Shown here one piece after another: positions 9,301 through 18,145 of a DNA stretch of 64,000 bases (within the stretch, counting starts at the first letter, position 1; each line of letters begins with the position of its first letter). The DNA lies in NCBI RefSeq assembly GCF_000508085.1, contig NZ_KI669560.1, positions 1,543,148-1,607,147 on the forward strand, written 5' to 3'. The position numbers were made by a program, and so were the translations under genes. This DNA is from Sediminibacterium sp. C3 (GTDB lineage: Bacteria > Bacteroidota > Bacteroidia > Chitinophagales > Chitinophagaceae). The notes under the pieces are model-generated. The model searched no databases, was not told where the DNA came from, and saw nothing but the letters and a program-made list of their open reading frames with translations.

Positions 9301-11120
9301 TCAGTACAGCAGTTACAGCACAACCCGACCGCTGGCAACAGAAGATTAAATACACCATGAATGTAAATATGGATGTAACTACCAACCGTTTTACCGGCAC
9401 CCAGAAAATAGATTATTTTAATCAATCCCCCGATACACTGAACAAGATGTTTATGCATTTGTACTGGAATGCTTTTCAGCCTAACAGTAGCATGGATGTA
9501 AGAAGCAGGGAGCTTGGTAAAACAAAGTTGTCAGACCCGCGAAGAAACAACGATGGACTTGACTGGGATGCGCGTGTAAAAGATCGTATCAGCAAACTAA
9601 CACCTGATGAAATCGGATACCAACGAGTAAAATCAGTCACAATTAACGGAGTTGCTCAAGCTTTAAAAGAGCATGAAACCATCCTGGAAATTGTTTTGAC
9701 CAAGCCGATTCTTCCTAAATCTAAAATTACCCTGGATGTTGTGTTTGAAGCACAGGTTCCTGTTCAAATCAGAAGAAGCGGAAGAGATAATGCAGAAGGC
9801 ATTAGATATAGCATGGCACAATGGTACCCCAAAGTTGTGGAATATGATTATCAGGGCTGGCATGCCAATCCTTATATTGCCAGAGAATTCTACGGTGTAT
9901 GGGGCGATTTTGAAGTGAATATCACCATCGATAAAAACTATATGGTAACCGCTGGCGGAGATTTACTGAATGCCAATGAAATTGGATTTGGATATGAAGC
10001 CAAAGGCGTAACTGTGAAACCTGCATCTGGTAAAACCTTAACCTGGAAATGGCAGGCCAATAATGTGCATGACTTTATGTGGGCAGCCGATCCCGAATAC
10101 AAAATGATTACCAGAACAACTGAAGGAGGTCCGCTGTTGCGTGTTGTTTATAAGAAAGTGGATTCCTTAGAAAATCGCTGGCAGAAAATGGCAGATACCT
10201 GTGCTTTGGTATATCCGATTATTGCAAAAACTTTCGGAGCATATCCTTATAAGACTTACACGTTTGTTCAGGGTGGCGATGGTGGTATGGAATATCCAAT
10301 GGCTACGCTTATTAAAAGTGCCAGCCTTGGAACAGCTATTCATGAATGGATGCATAGCTGGTATCAGATGATTTTAGGCAGCAATGAAGCATTGTATCCC
10401 TGGATGGATGAGGGCTTTACAGATTATTCAAGCACGCGCGCTTTGGCCACATTGCGCAACAGCCCGGGCTTCTGGTATAACGGAACTTACATGGGGTATA
10501 TCAGACTGGCAAGAAGTGGATACGAAGAACCTGCAAGTACCCATGCCGACCATTTCAATACCAATTATGCTTATAGTTCTGCAGCTTACAGCAAAGGAGC
10601 TGTTTTTATTGAGCAACTCGGATACATTACAGGTGCCACAGTAAGAGATAAAATTTTATTGGACTATTATAATACCTGGAAATTTAAACATCCTAATCCA
10701 AATGATTTTATTCGTATTGCAGAAAAGGCAAGTGGTTTAGAGTTGGACTGGTACAAGGAATATTGGATCAACAGTACCAAGACTATTGACTATGCAGTAG
10801 GAGATATTGCAATGGTTAACAATAAAACTTCCATCACCATCAAGCGTTTAGGTAAAATGCCCATGCCGGTAGATGTACTGGTGACTTTTAAAGATGGCAG
10901 CCAGGAAATGCATTATATGCCATTGGATATTATGTATGGATCAAAAGCAGCTGAGTCTGCTGTTCCAAGAACCATGCACACTCCATGGAAATGGACTCAC
11001 CCCGACTACAGCTTTAATACATCCAGAGCCATATCAGATATAAAATCCATCGAGATTGATCCTAGCCAACGTTTGGCAGATATCAACAGAACCAATAATA
11101 AACTGGTGATTCCTGATTAG
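9297..11120 (+). CDS. M1 family zinc metallopeptidase, exported; 5' end frameshifted
   Basis: Aminopeptidase-N-like peptidase. The catalytic zinc site HEWMH followed after 18 residues by Glu (WMDEGFTDY) is complete, and the substrate motif appears as GGMEYP. The open frame has only a TTG start and the stub ISTAVTAQ, too short for a signal peptide. An ATG at 9259 in another frame encodes a normal n-region and hydrophobic start, then hits TGA at 9298. One extra T in the tract 9277-9287 would join the frames into a typical signal peptide ending TAVTAQ. The intended gene is therefore probably 9259-11120, with a single-base break (sequencing error or real lesion). Confidence 0.85.
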   Translation: MISTAVTAQPDRWQQKIKYTMNVNMDVTTNRFTGTQKIDYFNQSPDTLNKMFMHLYWNAFQPNSSMDVRSRELGKTKLSDPRRNNDGLDWDARVKDRISKLTPDEIGYQRVKSVTINGVAQALKEHETILEIVLTKPILPKSKITLDVVFEAQVPVQIRRSGRDNAEGIRYSMAQWYPKVVEYDYQGWHANPYIAREFYGVWGDFEVNITIDKNYMVTAGGDLLNANEIGFGYEAKGVTVKPASGKTLTWKWQANNVHDFMWAADPEYKMITRTTEGGPLLRVVYKKVDSLENRWQKMADTCALVYPIIAKTFGAYPYKTYTFVQGGDGGMEYPMATLIKSASLGTAIHEWMHSWYQMILGSNEALYPWMDEGFTDYSSTRALATLRNSPGFWYNGTYMGYIRLARSGYEEPASTHADHFNTNYAYSSAAYSKGAVFIEQLGYITGATVRDKILLDYYNTWKFKHPNPNDFIRIAEKASGLELDWYKEYWINSTKTIDYAVGDIAMVNNKTSITIKRLGKMPMPVDVLVTFKDGSQEMHYMPLDIMYGSKAAESAVPRTMHTPWKWTHPDYSFNTSRAISDIKSIEIDPSQRLADINRTNNKLVIPD

Positions 11121-11140
11121 AAGGGATTGCCCAAAAACAA

Positions 11141-11172
11141 AACCCGCAGTAAATAGATGCTGCGGGTTTTTT
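11141..11172. terminator. Bidirectional intrinsic terminator
   Basis: Perfect 9-bp stem (aacccgcag / ctgcgggtt) around a 10-base loop, followed by a T run; an A-rich left side gives a U run on the other strand. It sits between the convergent M1 peptidase and rsmG genes and can serve both. Confidence 0.85.
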
Positions 11173-11179
11173 ATTGTGT

Positions 11180-11836
11180 TTATTTGGCAACGTGTAAAAT
11201 GTATTTTTCCTCAAAGTATTCTTCCGGAAAAATTTTCACAATGGGCATCATTTTAGGCCTGGCACCACTTTCAAATATTTCCTGATTTAAGTCGCCCCCC
11301 TTTAAGCAGATGAGTCCGTTTCTGATGCTGCCATCTGTTATTGGGCTGTTAGGTTTTTTAATTAATGGCATGCTCCACTTTAATAATTCTTTCAGTGGCG
11401 CAACTGCTCTGGAAACAGCAAAGTCAAATTTTCTGTTGGTAATATCTTCTGCCCTGGAATGCTTGGTAGTGATGTTTTTTATGCCTGCTGCTTCGCATAC
11501 GGCATCTACTACTTTTAATTTTTTTGCAATACTGTCTACCAGAAGAAATTCTACTTCAGGGAAAAAAATGGCCAATGGTACGCCAGGGAAACCACCACCA
11601 CAACCTATATCAATGATCTGCTGCCCTTTCTTAAAATCTGCGATGGCTGCAATACTTAATGAATGAAGTACATGGTGTAAATAAATACTGTCAATGTCTT
11701 TTCTGGAAATGACATTGATTTTGGCATTCCACTCTTTATACAATTCTTCCAGCATACCCAGCTGATGCAACTGCTGCGGAGTAAAATCATCAAAGTACTT
11801 GGTAATTAATCCCAGTTTTTGCGCGGCGCTTTCCAT
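11180..11836 (-). CDS. rsmG: 16S rRNA (guanine(527)-N7)-methyltransferase RsmG
   Basis: 218-residue SAM methyltransferase (formerly GidB) that makes m7G527 in 16S rRNA; its loss confers low-level streptomycin resistance in several bacteria. The SAM-binding loop IDIGCGGGFPGVPLAI, NVISRKD near the N-terminus, and FDFAVSRAVAPL are family signatures. The start overlaps the end of the upstream glycosyltransferase by 31 bases, so the two are co-transcribed. Confidence 0.95.
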   Translation of the reverse strand: MESAAQKLGLITKYFDDFTPQQLHQLGMLEELYKEWNAKINVISRKDIDSIYLHHVLHSLSIAAIADFKKGQQIIDIGCGGGFPGVPLAIFFPEVEFLLVDSIAKKLKVVDAVCEAAGIKNITTKHSRAEDITNRKFDFAVSRAVAPLKELLKWSMPLIKKPNSPITDGSIRNGLICLKGGDLNQEIFESGARPKMMPIVKIFPEEYFEEKYILHVAK

Positions 11837-12930
11837 ATAGCAGGTACAGTAAATAGGTAATAAAAAAACATCCAGATATCAAAAAACAGGAACCAGGGGT
11901 AAAGGTCTTTCTCATTCAGTTTTGCCATTCCTTTGTAAAGGATAAATGCCTGCAATAAAAATCTGACTGAATACACTCCCAAGGCTAGTTGCCAATTGAA
12001 GAAAATGATGGAAATAGCCAGAAGCGGGTAAACGAAGAACAAGGAAAAGGAATACAAACCCAACAGAAATTGATGAATGGGTTTATAATATTTACCGGTT
12101 GTGTAATGACGGTATTTCTGTGTCATCCATTCGCCCCAGGTTGTTTTGGGATCACTTAGGGTGTGCGCATCATGATCCATTAATACAGCCGTATTGGAAC
12201 CAGTTGCCACCTGATTGATAAATAAATCGTCATCTCCGCTAGGGATTTGATTGATGGAAGAAAATCCTTTATTCTTAAAAAAGAGTTCTTTTTTGTAGCT
12301 CAGGTTTCTGCCTACGCCCATATAGGGCTTACCAGCCAAAGCGTAAGAAAAATACTGCATAGCCGTATGAAAAGTTTCAAATCGAATCAGCTTATTGAGT
12401 AAGCCGGGTTTTTTGTGATAAGCTCCATAACCCAGTACAATTTCTGTTTCCTCGTCGTAAGCGTCCTGCATTTTTTTAATCCAGTTTTCGGAAGCGGGAA
12501 CGCAGTCTGCATCTGTGAGTAAGACAATTTCATATTTGGCGCTCTTGATTCCCATGGATAAAGGGAACTTTTTACCACTGATCATTTTGGCTTCCTGGGT
12601 AAGCTCAATCATGTTCAGGTTTTTAAAGGAGCGTTTGAATTCATCAATTACATATTTACTCTCGTCGGTTGAGTTGTCGTTAACCAAAACAACTTCGTGA
12701 GTAGTTGGGTAGTCCTGAACCAAAACCCCGGGAAGGTTTTTCACAAGGTTATGCGCTTCGTCTCTTGCACAAATAATTACAGATACGGGATGTTCAACAG
12801 ATACTTCTTTTTCTTTATTATGATAATAAGCCATTCTTCTGAAGAAGTATAAATAATAAAAAGCCTGAATGGCAATAACTGTACAAAAAAGTCCAAAACT
12901 AATGGTCCAGACAATATCGGGTATGATCAT
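11806..12930 (-). CDS. Family 2 glycosyltransferase, membrane-anchored
   Basis: About 374 residues. A hydrophobic N-terminal helix is followed by a GT2 domain: VSVIICARDEAHNL, VNDNSTDES, the DxD-type LLTDADCVP, and GDDDLFINQ late in the fold. Two or three hydrophobic helices close the protein. Such enzymes transfer sugars from nucleotide donors on the inner face of the membrane; the acceptor is unknown. The longest frame begins with TTG at 12948, but the ATG at 12930 is preferred because a TATTTTTG promoter box lies directly before it. Confidence 0.85.
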   Translation of the reverse strand: MIIPDIVWTISFGLFCTVIAIQAFYYLYFFRRMAYYHNKEKEVSVEHPVSVIICARDEAHNLVKNLPGVLVQDYPTTHEVVLVNDNSTDESKYVIDEFKRSFKNLNMIELTQEAKMISGKKFPLSMGIKSAKYEIVLLTDADCVPASENWIKKMQDAYDEETEIVLGYGAYHKKPGLLNKLIRFETFHTAMQYFSYALAGKPYMGVGRNLSYKKELFFKNKGFSSINQIPSGDDDLFINQVATGSNTAVLMDHDAHTLSDPKTTWGEWMTQKYRHYTTGKYYKPIHQFLLGLYSFSLFFVYPLLAISIIFFNWQLALGVYSVRFLLQAFILYKGMAKLNEKDLYPWFLFFDIWMFFYYLFTVPAIWKAPRKNWD

Positions 12931-12934
12931 GCCG

Positions 12935-12942
12935 CAAAAATA
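12935..12942 (-). promoter_or_regulatory. Bacteroidota -7 box for the glycosyltransferase
   Basis: TATTTTTG on the minus strand matches TAnnTTTG and ends four bases before the ATG at 12930, implying a very short or absent leader. No clear -33 element is visible at the usual distance. Confidence 0.45.
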
Positions 12943-12955
12943 GGGCAAAGACCAG

Positions 12956-12963
12956 TACTTTTG
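12956..12963 (+). promoter_or_regulatory. Bacteroidota -7 box for tgt
   Basis: TACTTTTG matches TAnnTTTG and lies five bases before the tgt ATG, diverging from the glycosyltransferase promoter just upstream. A -33 TTTG is not obvious. Confidence 0.45.
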
Positions 12964-12967
12964 CAGG

Positions 12968-14107
12968 ATGGCTGCACTAAGTTATTCACTTGAACATACC
13001 TCAAATGGAACCGCTGCAAGGGCAGGAACCATTCAAACCGATCATGGTCAGATTCAGACTCCGATTTTTATGCCCGTTGGCACAGTTGGCTCAGTAAAAG
13101 CGGTTACGCAGCAACAACTGAAGCTGGATATACAGGCGCAGATTATTTTAGGAAATACCTACCATTTGTATTTAAGACCAGGTACGGCCGTACTGGAAGC
13201 TGCCGGTGGATTACACCGCTTTAATGGATGGGATCGACCTATTTTAACAGATAGTGGCGGATATCAGGTTTTTTCGTTGGCGGCCAACAGAAAAATAAAA
13301 GAGGAAGGGGTGGTTTTTCAGTCTCATATAGATGGGAGCCGGCATTTGTTTTCTCCTGAATCGGTAATGGATATTCAGCGGAGTATCGGGGCAGATATTA
13401 TCATGGCTTTTGATGAATGTCCGCCATATCCCAGTACGTATGAGTATGCCAGAAAGAGCATGGAATTAACCCATCGTTGGCTGGACCGATGCATTGCCCG
13501 CTTAGCTGAAACACCTGATAAATACGGGTATACACAGAATTTATTCCCTATTGTTCAGGGAAGCACCTACAAAGATTTACGAAAAGCTTCCTGTGAGTAC
13601 ATTGCTTCACGCAATGCTGTGGGTAATGCCATTGGTGGGTTAAGTGTGGGAGAGCCTGAAGAAATGATGTACGAGTTTACCGCACTTTGCACCGAAAATC
13701 TGCCTTTAGATAAACCCCGTTATTTAATGGGAGTAGGAACACCCTGGAATTTACTGGAGTGCATCGATTTAGGAATTGATATGTTCGATTGTGTAATGCC
13801 TACCCGTAACGGTAGAAATGGCATGCTGTTTACAACGCAGGGTGTAATCAATATCCGAAATAAAAAGTGGGCAACCGATTTCAGCAGCATTGATCCTGGT
13901 TTGCCTTCTGAACCCAGTCAGTATTATACAAAAGCCTATTTGCGCCATTTGTTTGTAGCAGAGGAAATTCTGGGATTGCAGTTGGCCAGTATACATAACC
14001 TCAGTTTTTATTTGTGGTTAGTGGGTGAAGCGAGAAAGCATATACTGGACAATAGTTTTGCAAGCTGGAAAAAAGAAATGCTAGAAATAGTGAAGCGGCG
14101 GTTGTAA
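12968..14107 (+). CDS. tgt: tRNA-guanine transglycosylase (queuine tRNA-ribosyltransferase)
   Basis: 379-residue enzyme that swaps G34 for preQ1 in GUN-anticodon tRNAs during queuosine synthesis. Hallmarks are PILTDSGGYQVFS, GGLSVGEPEEMM, YLMGVGTPWNLLE and the nucleophile region MFDCVMPTRNGRNGMLFT. The stretch where many bacterial enzymes carry the zinc-binding CxCxxC reads SSIDPGLPSEPSQYY and has no cysteine. To my recollection Bacteroidota Tgt commonly lacks this site, so the gene is probably still active. It is transcribed divergently from the glycosyltransferase. Confidence 0.95.
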   Translation: MAALSYSLEHTSNGTAARAGTIQTDHGQIQTPIFMPVGTVGSVKAVTQQQLKLDIQAQIILGNTYHLYLRPGTAVLEAAGGLHRFNGWDRPILTDSGGYQVFSLAANRKIKEEGVVFQSHIDGSRHLFSPESVMDIQRSIGADIIMAFDECPPYPSTYEYARKSMELTHRWLDRCIARLAETPDKYGYTQNLFPIVQGSTYKDLRKASCEYIASRNAVGNAIGGLSVGEPEEMMYEFTALCTENLPLDKPRYLMGVGTPWNLLECIDLGIDMFDCVMPTRNGRNGMLFTTQGVINIRNKKWATDFSSIDPGLPSEPSQYYTKAYLRHLFVAEEILGLQLASIHNLSFYLWLVGEARKHILDNSFASWKKEMLEIVKRRL

Positions 14108-14251
14108 TCTCCCCCCGGAAAAAAGGCTGTGGATAAGCGCAGCGCATTTTAATATTTATTCACTTTCATCTTAAAAGTCATGCAGGTTGAAGGAGTGTGA
14201 TTATTTTAGTAATACTTACTAATCCGCTACCTACTGAAGCCCAGAAATTGT
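14108..14251. other. Intergenic stretch, no gene seen
   Basis: 144 bases between the tgt stop and a strong hairpin terminator. No open frame with coding character, tRNA or riboswitch consensus was recognised. The distance from stop to terminator would allow a long 3' UTR or a small RNA, but nothing in the bases proves either. Confidence 0.3.
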
Positions 14252-14278
14252 ACATCCATTTTAATGGATGTTTTTTTT
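14252..14278 (+). terminator. Intrinsic terminator after tgt
   Basis: Perfect 9-bp stem (acatccatt / aatggatgt) with a two-base loop followed by T residues, just before the promoter of the next gene. Confidence 0.8.
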
Positions 14279-14285
14279 ATCTTTG
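14278..14285 (+). promoter_or_regulatory. Bacteroidota -7 box for the LptG-like gene
   Basis: TATCTTTG, a match to TAnnTTTG, five bases before the ATG at 14291 and overlapping the tail of the preceding terminator. Confidence 0.5.
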
Positions 14286-14290
14286 AATGA

Positions 14291-15382
14291 ATGAAGAAGC
14301 TTGATTGGTACATACTCAGAAAATTTCTTACCACCTTCTTCTTTGCTATTTTTTTATTCGCGGTGATAGCGGTGGTTGTTGATGTTAGTGAAAAAACAGA
14401 CGACTTTGTACGCTCTCAACTCGGATTCAGACGGATTGTGACCGATTATTATGCTGGTTTTATACCTCATATCATTGCATTGCTTTTTCCACTGTTTGTG
14501 TTTATTGCAGTCATTTTTTTCACTTCTAAAATGGCAGGTAACAGTGAAATCATTGCCATACTTGCCAGCGGTACCGGTTATTCAAGATGGCTGAGGCCCT
14601 ATTGGATAGGGGGAATTATAATGGCTACCATATTGTGGTTTGCCAACCAGTATGTGGTACCTAAAGCCAATGTGCTAAGGGGAAATTTTGAAGCCAAATA
14701 CATCGATGCCAATTCAAGCTATAATGCCTTACTGGGTCAGTCCAATCATATTTATCTGCGGATAGATTCTTTTACCTATGCAGGTATCCACTATTATGAT
14801 ACTTTGGTAAAAAGAGGGGGACCTGTTTTTTTGTATACAGTAAAGGGTAACGAAGTGGTAGAGAATCTAAGAGCAGAATCCATCATCTGGGATACTGCTT
14901 CGCGGAAATGGAAAATGGATGTTGTATTTGACAGAAAGCTTCAACCCATGCAGGAACAAGTGGTTCAGGAAGCTACCCGCCTCATGAACTTTAATTTTAA
15001 GCCATCCGACTTAACAAGAGACAAATACACAAAAGACAAATTGACCACCCCGGAATTGTCCCGTTTCATTGCGCTGGAAGAATTGCGGGGATCTGAAGGT
15101 TTAAATAGTTTAAAAGTAGAGCGGTATCGCAGGGATGCCACTTGCGTAACGGTCATTTTACTTACGCTTATCGGTGCCATAGTTGCCGGACGTAAAGTCA
15201 GAGGAGGAAGTGGGGTACACCTGGCGGTGGGATTTGTGACCGCTGCCTTATTCATCGTTACAGACCGTTTTTCAACCATTTTCTCCACAAAGGGTGATTT
15301 ACACCCCTTGCTGGCAGCATGGATACCCAATATGATATTCCTGCTGGTTGTGGCGTACTTGTATCGTAAGGCTCCAAAATAA
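14291..15382 (+). CDS. LptF/LptG (YjgP/YjgQ) family permease
   Basis: 363-residue inner-membrane protein with the usual family layout: three N-terminal helices (FLTTFFFAIFLFAVIAVVVDV..., a second around HIIALLFPLFVFIAVIFF, a third around GGIIMATILWFA), a periplasmic beta-jellyroll, and three C-terminal helices. Members form the transmembrane part of the LptB2FG ABC exporter that extracts lipopolysaccharide for transport to the outer membrane. Whether this one is LptF or LptG cannot be decided here. The opening KKLDWYILRKFLTTF is typical of the family. Confidence 0.88.
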   Translation: MKKLDWYILRKFLTTFFFAIFLFAVIAVVVDVSEKTDDFVRSQLGFRRIVTDYYAGFIPHIIALLFPLFVFIAVIFFTSKMAGNSEIIAILASGTGYSRWLRPYWIGGIIMATILWFANQYVVPKANVLRGNFEAKYIDANSSYNALLGQSNHIYLRIDSFTYAGIHYYDTLVKRGGPVFLYTVKGNEVVENLRAESIIWDTASRKWKMDVVFDRKLQPMQEQVVQEATRLMNFNFKPSDLTRDKYTKDKLTTPELSRFIALEELRGSEGLNSLKVERYRRDATCVTVILLTLIGAIVAGRKVRGGSGVHLAVGFVTAALFIVTDRFSTIFSTKGDLHPLLAAWIPNMIFLLVVAYLYRKAPK

Positions 15383-15417
15383 TTATTTGTGAAAATTTAG
15401 AACCAGATTGGCATTGA

Positions 15418-15449
15418 TTTTGTTACAGTTGCAACTTCAATTACCTTTG
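15418..15449 (+). promoter_or_regulatory. gltA promoter (-33/-7)
   Basis: TTTTG (15418-15422), exactly 19 bases, then TACCTTTG (15442-15449): a full match to the Bacteroidota housekeeping promoter, about 30 bases upstream of the gltA ATG. Confidence 0.7.
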
Positions 15450-15478
15450 AAAAACAGATTATCTAACAATAGATTGCC

Positions 15479-16801
15479 ATGGGAATAATTAAAGAAAGGT
15501 TTAAAGCAAAAGCTGATATAGCTTCCGCTGAAATCAAATCCATTTTAAAAGATCACGGAAATAAAAAAATTGGTGAAGTTACTCTTGCCCAAATTTATCA
15601 GGGTATGAGAGGTATTACCGGTTTAGTAACTGAAACCAGTTTACTGGATGCTCAGGAAGGTATCCGATTTAGAGGCTACTCTATTCCTGAATTACAGGAG
15701 AAGCTGCCAAAAGCACCCGGTGGAGGGGAACCTTTACCAGAGGGATTGTTCTACCTGATGTTAATGGGAGAATTGCCCACTGAGGAGCAAGTGAACCATA
15801 TTACCAGTGTGTGGCAGAGAAGAAGCCATGTTCCGAACCATGTTTTTGCTACCATTGATGCGCTTCCGCTGAATACGCACCCAATGACCATGTTTGTAGT
15901 GGGTGTCATGGCTTTGCAGACTGAAAGCAATTTCGCCAAGGAATATGCAAAGGGAATGAATAAAAAAGATTACTGGGATGCAACCTATGACGATGCAATG
16001 GATTTGATTGCCCGTTTGCCTAGAATTGCAGCGTATATATACAGAAGAAAATATAGAAATAACGAACATATTCAACCCAATGGTTTGTTAGACTGGGCAG
16101 GAAATTTTGCCCACATGATGGGATATGACGATGAAAGCTTTAAGGAGTTGATGCGCTTATATATGACAATCCATGCAGATCACGAAGGAGGTAACGTATC
16201 CGCTCATACCACTCACCTGGTGGGTTCTGCATTAAGTGACCCATTCCTAAGCTATGCTGCGGGTATGAATGGTTTGGCTGGTCCTTTACATGGGTTAGCT
16301 AATCAGGAAGTGATCAAGTGGATTTTTGAAATGCAGGAAAAGTTGGGAACGGATAGTCCAAGTAAAGAGCAGATTGCACAATATGTGCAGGATACTTTGA
16401 ATTCTGGCAAAGTAGTACCAGGATATGGTCATGCTGTTTTGCGTAAAACAGATCCGCGTTTCTCTGCACAAATGGAATTTGGCAAGAAACATATGCCGGA
16501 TGATAAGCTGGTAAATACTGTTTGGAATATTTACGAAACAGTACCTCCAATTTTACAATCATTGGGTAAAATCAAAAACCCATGGCCGAACGTAGATGCT
16601 CATAGTGGTGCATTATTGGTACACTATGGTTTTGTTGAATATGAATTCTACACCGTGTTATTTGCAGTAAGCCGTGCATTGGGTGTAATGGCAAGCCTTT
16701 GCTGGGATAGAGCTTTGGGCTTCCCGTTGGAAAGACCAAAATCTGTAACTACAGAGTCTGTGAAATTATGGCTGGAAGGCAAAGACCAGATTTGGGAGTA
16801 A
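15479..16801 (+). CDS. gltA: Citrate synthase, eukaryotic-like type
   Basis: 440-residue enzyme condensing oxaloacetate and acetyl-CoA at the entry of the TCA cycle. Catalytic regions are intact: HADHEGGNVSAHTTHLVG, the His in AGPLHGLANQE, VPGYGHAVLRKTDPR, and the Asp in NVDAHSGALL. The length and the SLLDAQEGIRFRGYSIPE opening resemble the mitochondrial-like group rather than the hexameric E. coli type. It has its own well-formed promoter. An IS element begins 28 bases past its stop and separates it from the hairpin at 18146-18173. Confidence 0.95.
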   Translation: MGIIKERFKAKADIASAEIKSILKDHGNKKIGEVTLAQIYQGMRGITGLVTETSLLDAQEGIRFRGYSIPELQEKLPKAPGGGEPLPEGLFYLMLMGELPTEEQVNHITSVWQRRSHVPNHVFATIDALPLNTHPMTMFVVGVMALQTESNFAKEYAKGMNKKDYWDATYDDAMDLIARLPRIAAYIYRRKYRNNEHIQPNGLLDWAGNFAHMMGYDDESFKELMRLYMTIHADHEGGNVSAHTTHLVGSALSDPFLSYAAGMNGLAGPLHGLANQEVIKWIFEMQEKLGTDSPSKEQIAQYVQDTLNSGKVVPGYGHAVLRKTDPRFSAQMEFGKKHMPDDKLVNTVWNIYETVPPILQSLGKIKNPWPNVDAHSGALLVHYGFVEYEFYTVLFAVSRALGVMASLCWDRALGFPLERPKSVTTESVKLWLEGKDQIWE

Positions 16802-16862
16802 TTGCTATTATGGCTTGAAAGCCTTGAATTGTCCTGAAATAGGTTGACAGTTTTAAAATAAG

Positions 16863-16894
16863 TCCCGGTTGCCTCAGGTAGCCGGGATTTTTTT
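16863..16894 (+). terminator. Hairpin terminator inside the left end of the IS
   Basis: tcccgg...ccggga stem with near-complementary inner bases and a run of seven T, reading rightward. It would stop gltA transcripts from entering the transposase genes as antisense or read-through RNA. It overlaps the last codons of orfB on the other strand. Confidence 0.6.
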
Positions 16895-17596
16895 GTTGTA
16901 GACCTGATCTGGCGTTTTCATTTGAAGTGCTAGATGTGGTCTTTTGTTGTTATATAAAAACACACTTTCTTGAACTAACTGTTTGACCTGTTCTTTACTT
17001 TTCAATTTCCGATCCATTCCAAATTCTTCTTTTATGGTACGGTTCATTCTTTCGGCTAATGCATTTTCGTAAGGGTCTCCATTTTCTGTCATGCTTAATT
17101 GTATATTATTTTTTGCTGTCATTAGCACATATTCCTTGCTACAATATTGCAATCCTCTGTCTGAATGATGGATGGTTGACATACTTGGGTTGTTTCGTTG
17201 TGTTACAGCCATTTTCAAGGCTTCAATCATACTTTCGGTTTCCATATTATCTTCAACAGCATAGCCCATGATTTTTCTGCTGTAGGCATCCGTTATCATG
17301 TTCAAATAACAATTTCCTTGTTCTGTCTTGATGTATGTTATATCGCTTACCCAAACTTCATCCTGATGATTTATTGTTTTCCCCTTGATTTGATTAGGCC
17401 ATTTTCTTAGCCAATGTTTACTCATGGTTGTTTGTGTGTAGCGCCTACGGGGATTGATTTGTAACCCATAATGACGCATTAAGCCAAAGAGCTTATCCCG
17501 ACCAAACTTCAGTCCATTCTTCTGTAAATCTTCTTTAATCAGATAGTATACTTTGCGCGTTCCAATTCTAGGCAGTTGTTTTCTTTCCCTATCCAC
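16874..17596 (-). CDS. IS3-family transposase, DDE catalytic subunit (orfB)
   Basis: 240 residues as a separate frame from a GTG. The integrase core carries the catalytic triad: Asp in VWVSDITYIK, Asp in HHSDRGLQY, Glu in YENALAERMN. Reading upstream without requiring a start, the frame continues through GRIALVLGYSRQNVY back into orfA. The active product is therefore almost certainly an OrfAB fusion made by -1 frameshifting in the purine-rich tract near 17712-17731. Confidence 0.92.
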   Translation of the reverse strand: MDRERKQLPRIGTRKVYYLIKEDLQKNGLKFGRDKLFGLMRHYGLQINPRRRYTQTTMSKHWLRKWPNQIKGKTINHQDEVWVSDITYIKTEQGNCYLNMITDAYSRKIMGYAVEDNMETESMIEALKMAVTQRNNPSMSTIHHSDRGLQYCSKEYVLMTAKNNIQLSMTENGDPYENALAERMNRTIKEEFGMDRKLKSKEQVKQLVQESVFLYNNKRPHLALQMKTPDQVYNKKIPAT

Positions 17597-17688
17597 TAGC
17601 TTTTTGACAGCCTCTAGTGTTAACGTCTTTTTTATCCTATCTTTTTGCTGCTTGTATACATTTTGACGACTGTAACCTAAGACTAATG

Positions 17689-18093
17689 CTATTCTTCCGA
17701 CGCTGTATTCTCTTCTTTTTCCCCCTGTTTGTCGGAAGCTGCTTGTGACAGGGGTAAGAACTTTTTTCTAATCTCAGTATCGAACATATCATCGGCAATA
17801 TCTATGGCTCTATTTAATATCTCTTTCTCTGCTTCAAGCCGTTTGATCTTTGCTTCCAATTGCGATATGTACGTCTTCGGTGGTGCTTTCTTTTTCATGG
17901 GAGATTTACTAGTCCAATCTAAAGTTCCGTGTTTTCTTAACCATACCAAAACGGTACTTCTTCCCTGGATGCCATACTTCTTTTGACTCTGTTTCCAGGT
18001 TAAGTGCCCTTTTTCAACTTCATCAACTACCTGAAGTTTAAAGGATAAGCTGTAGTCCCTTTGGGTTCTCTTTAAATAATTGTTACTCTGCAT
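17689..18093 (-). CDS. IS3-family transposase, DNA-binding subunit (orfA)
   Basis: 134 residues. An N-terminal helix-turn-helix (LSFKLQVVDEVEKGHLTWKQ followed by KYGIQGRSTVLVWLRKHG) should bind the IS ends. It is followed by a leucine-rich coiled coil (SQLEAKIKRLEAEKEIL) used for oligomerisation in IS3 elements. Its 3' end overlaps the -1 frame that leads into orfB. Confidence 0.9.
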   Translation of the reverse strand: MQSNNYLKRTQRDYSLSFKLQVVDEVEKGHLTWKQSQKKYGIQGRSTVLVWLRKHGTLDWTSKSPMKKKAPPKTYISQLEAKIKRLEAEKEILNRAIDIADDMFDTEIRKKFLPLSQAASDKQGEKEENTASEE

Positions 18094-18145
18094 AAGTCAA
18101 CTTTTGTGTCAACTTATTTTAGGACGAGGCACCTTATAAAATTTT

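Larger units (their letters stand above)
16830..18126 (-). mobile_element. IS3-family insertion sequence
   Basis: About 1.3 kb with two overlapping-frame transposase genes on the minus strand and imperfect terminal inverted repeats of roughly 20 bases. The left end opens gtcctgaaataggttgaca (from 16831); the right end, read inward, opens gtcctaaaataagttgaca. No convincing target-site duplication is visible. The organisation (helix-turn-helix orfA, DDE orfB in the -1 frame) is that of IS3. It lies between gltA and its probable terminator and appears intact. Confidence 0.88.

Noticed and set aside
11310..11666. 118-residue frame opposite rsmG
   Set aside because: Antisense shadow of a clearly identified gene.
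16827..18129. Target-site duplication of the IS
   Set aside because: Three- to four-base flanks do not match on the two sides, so no duplication is claimed.
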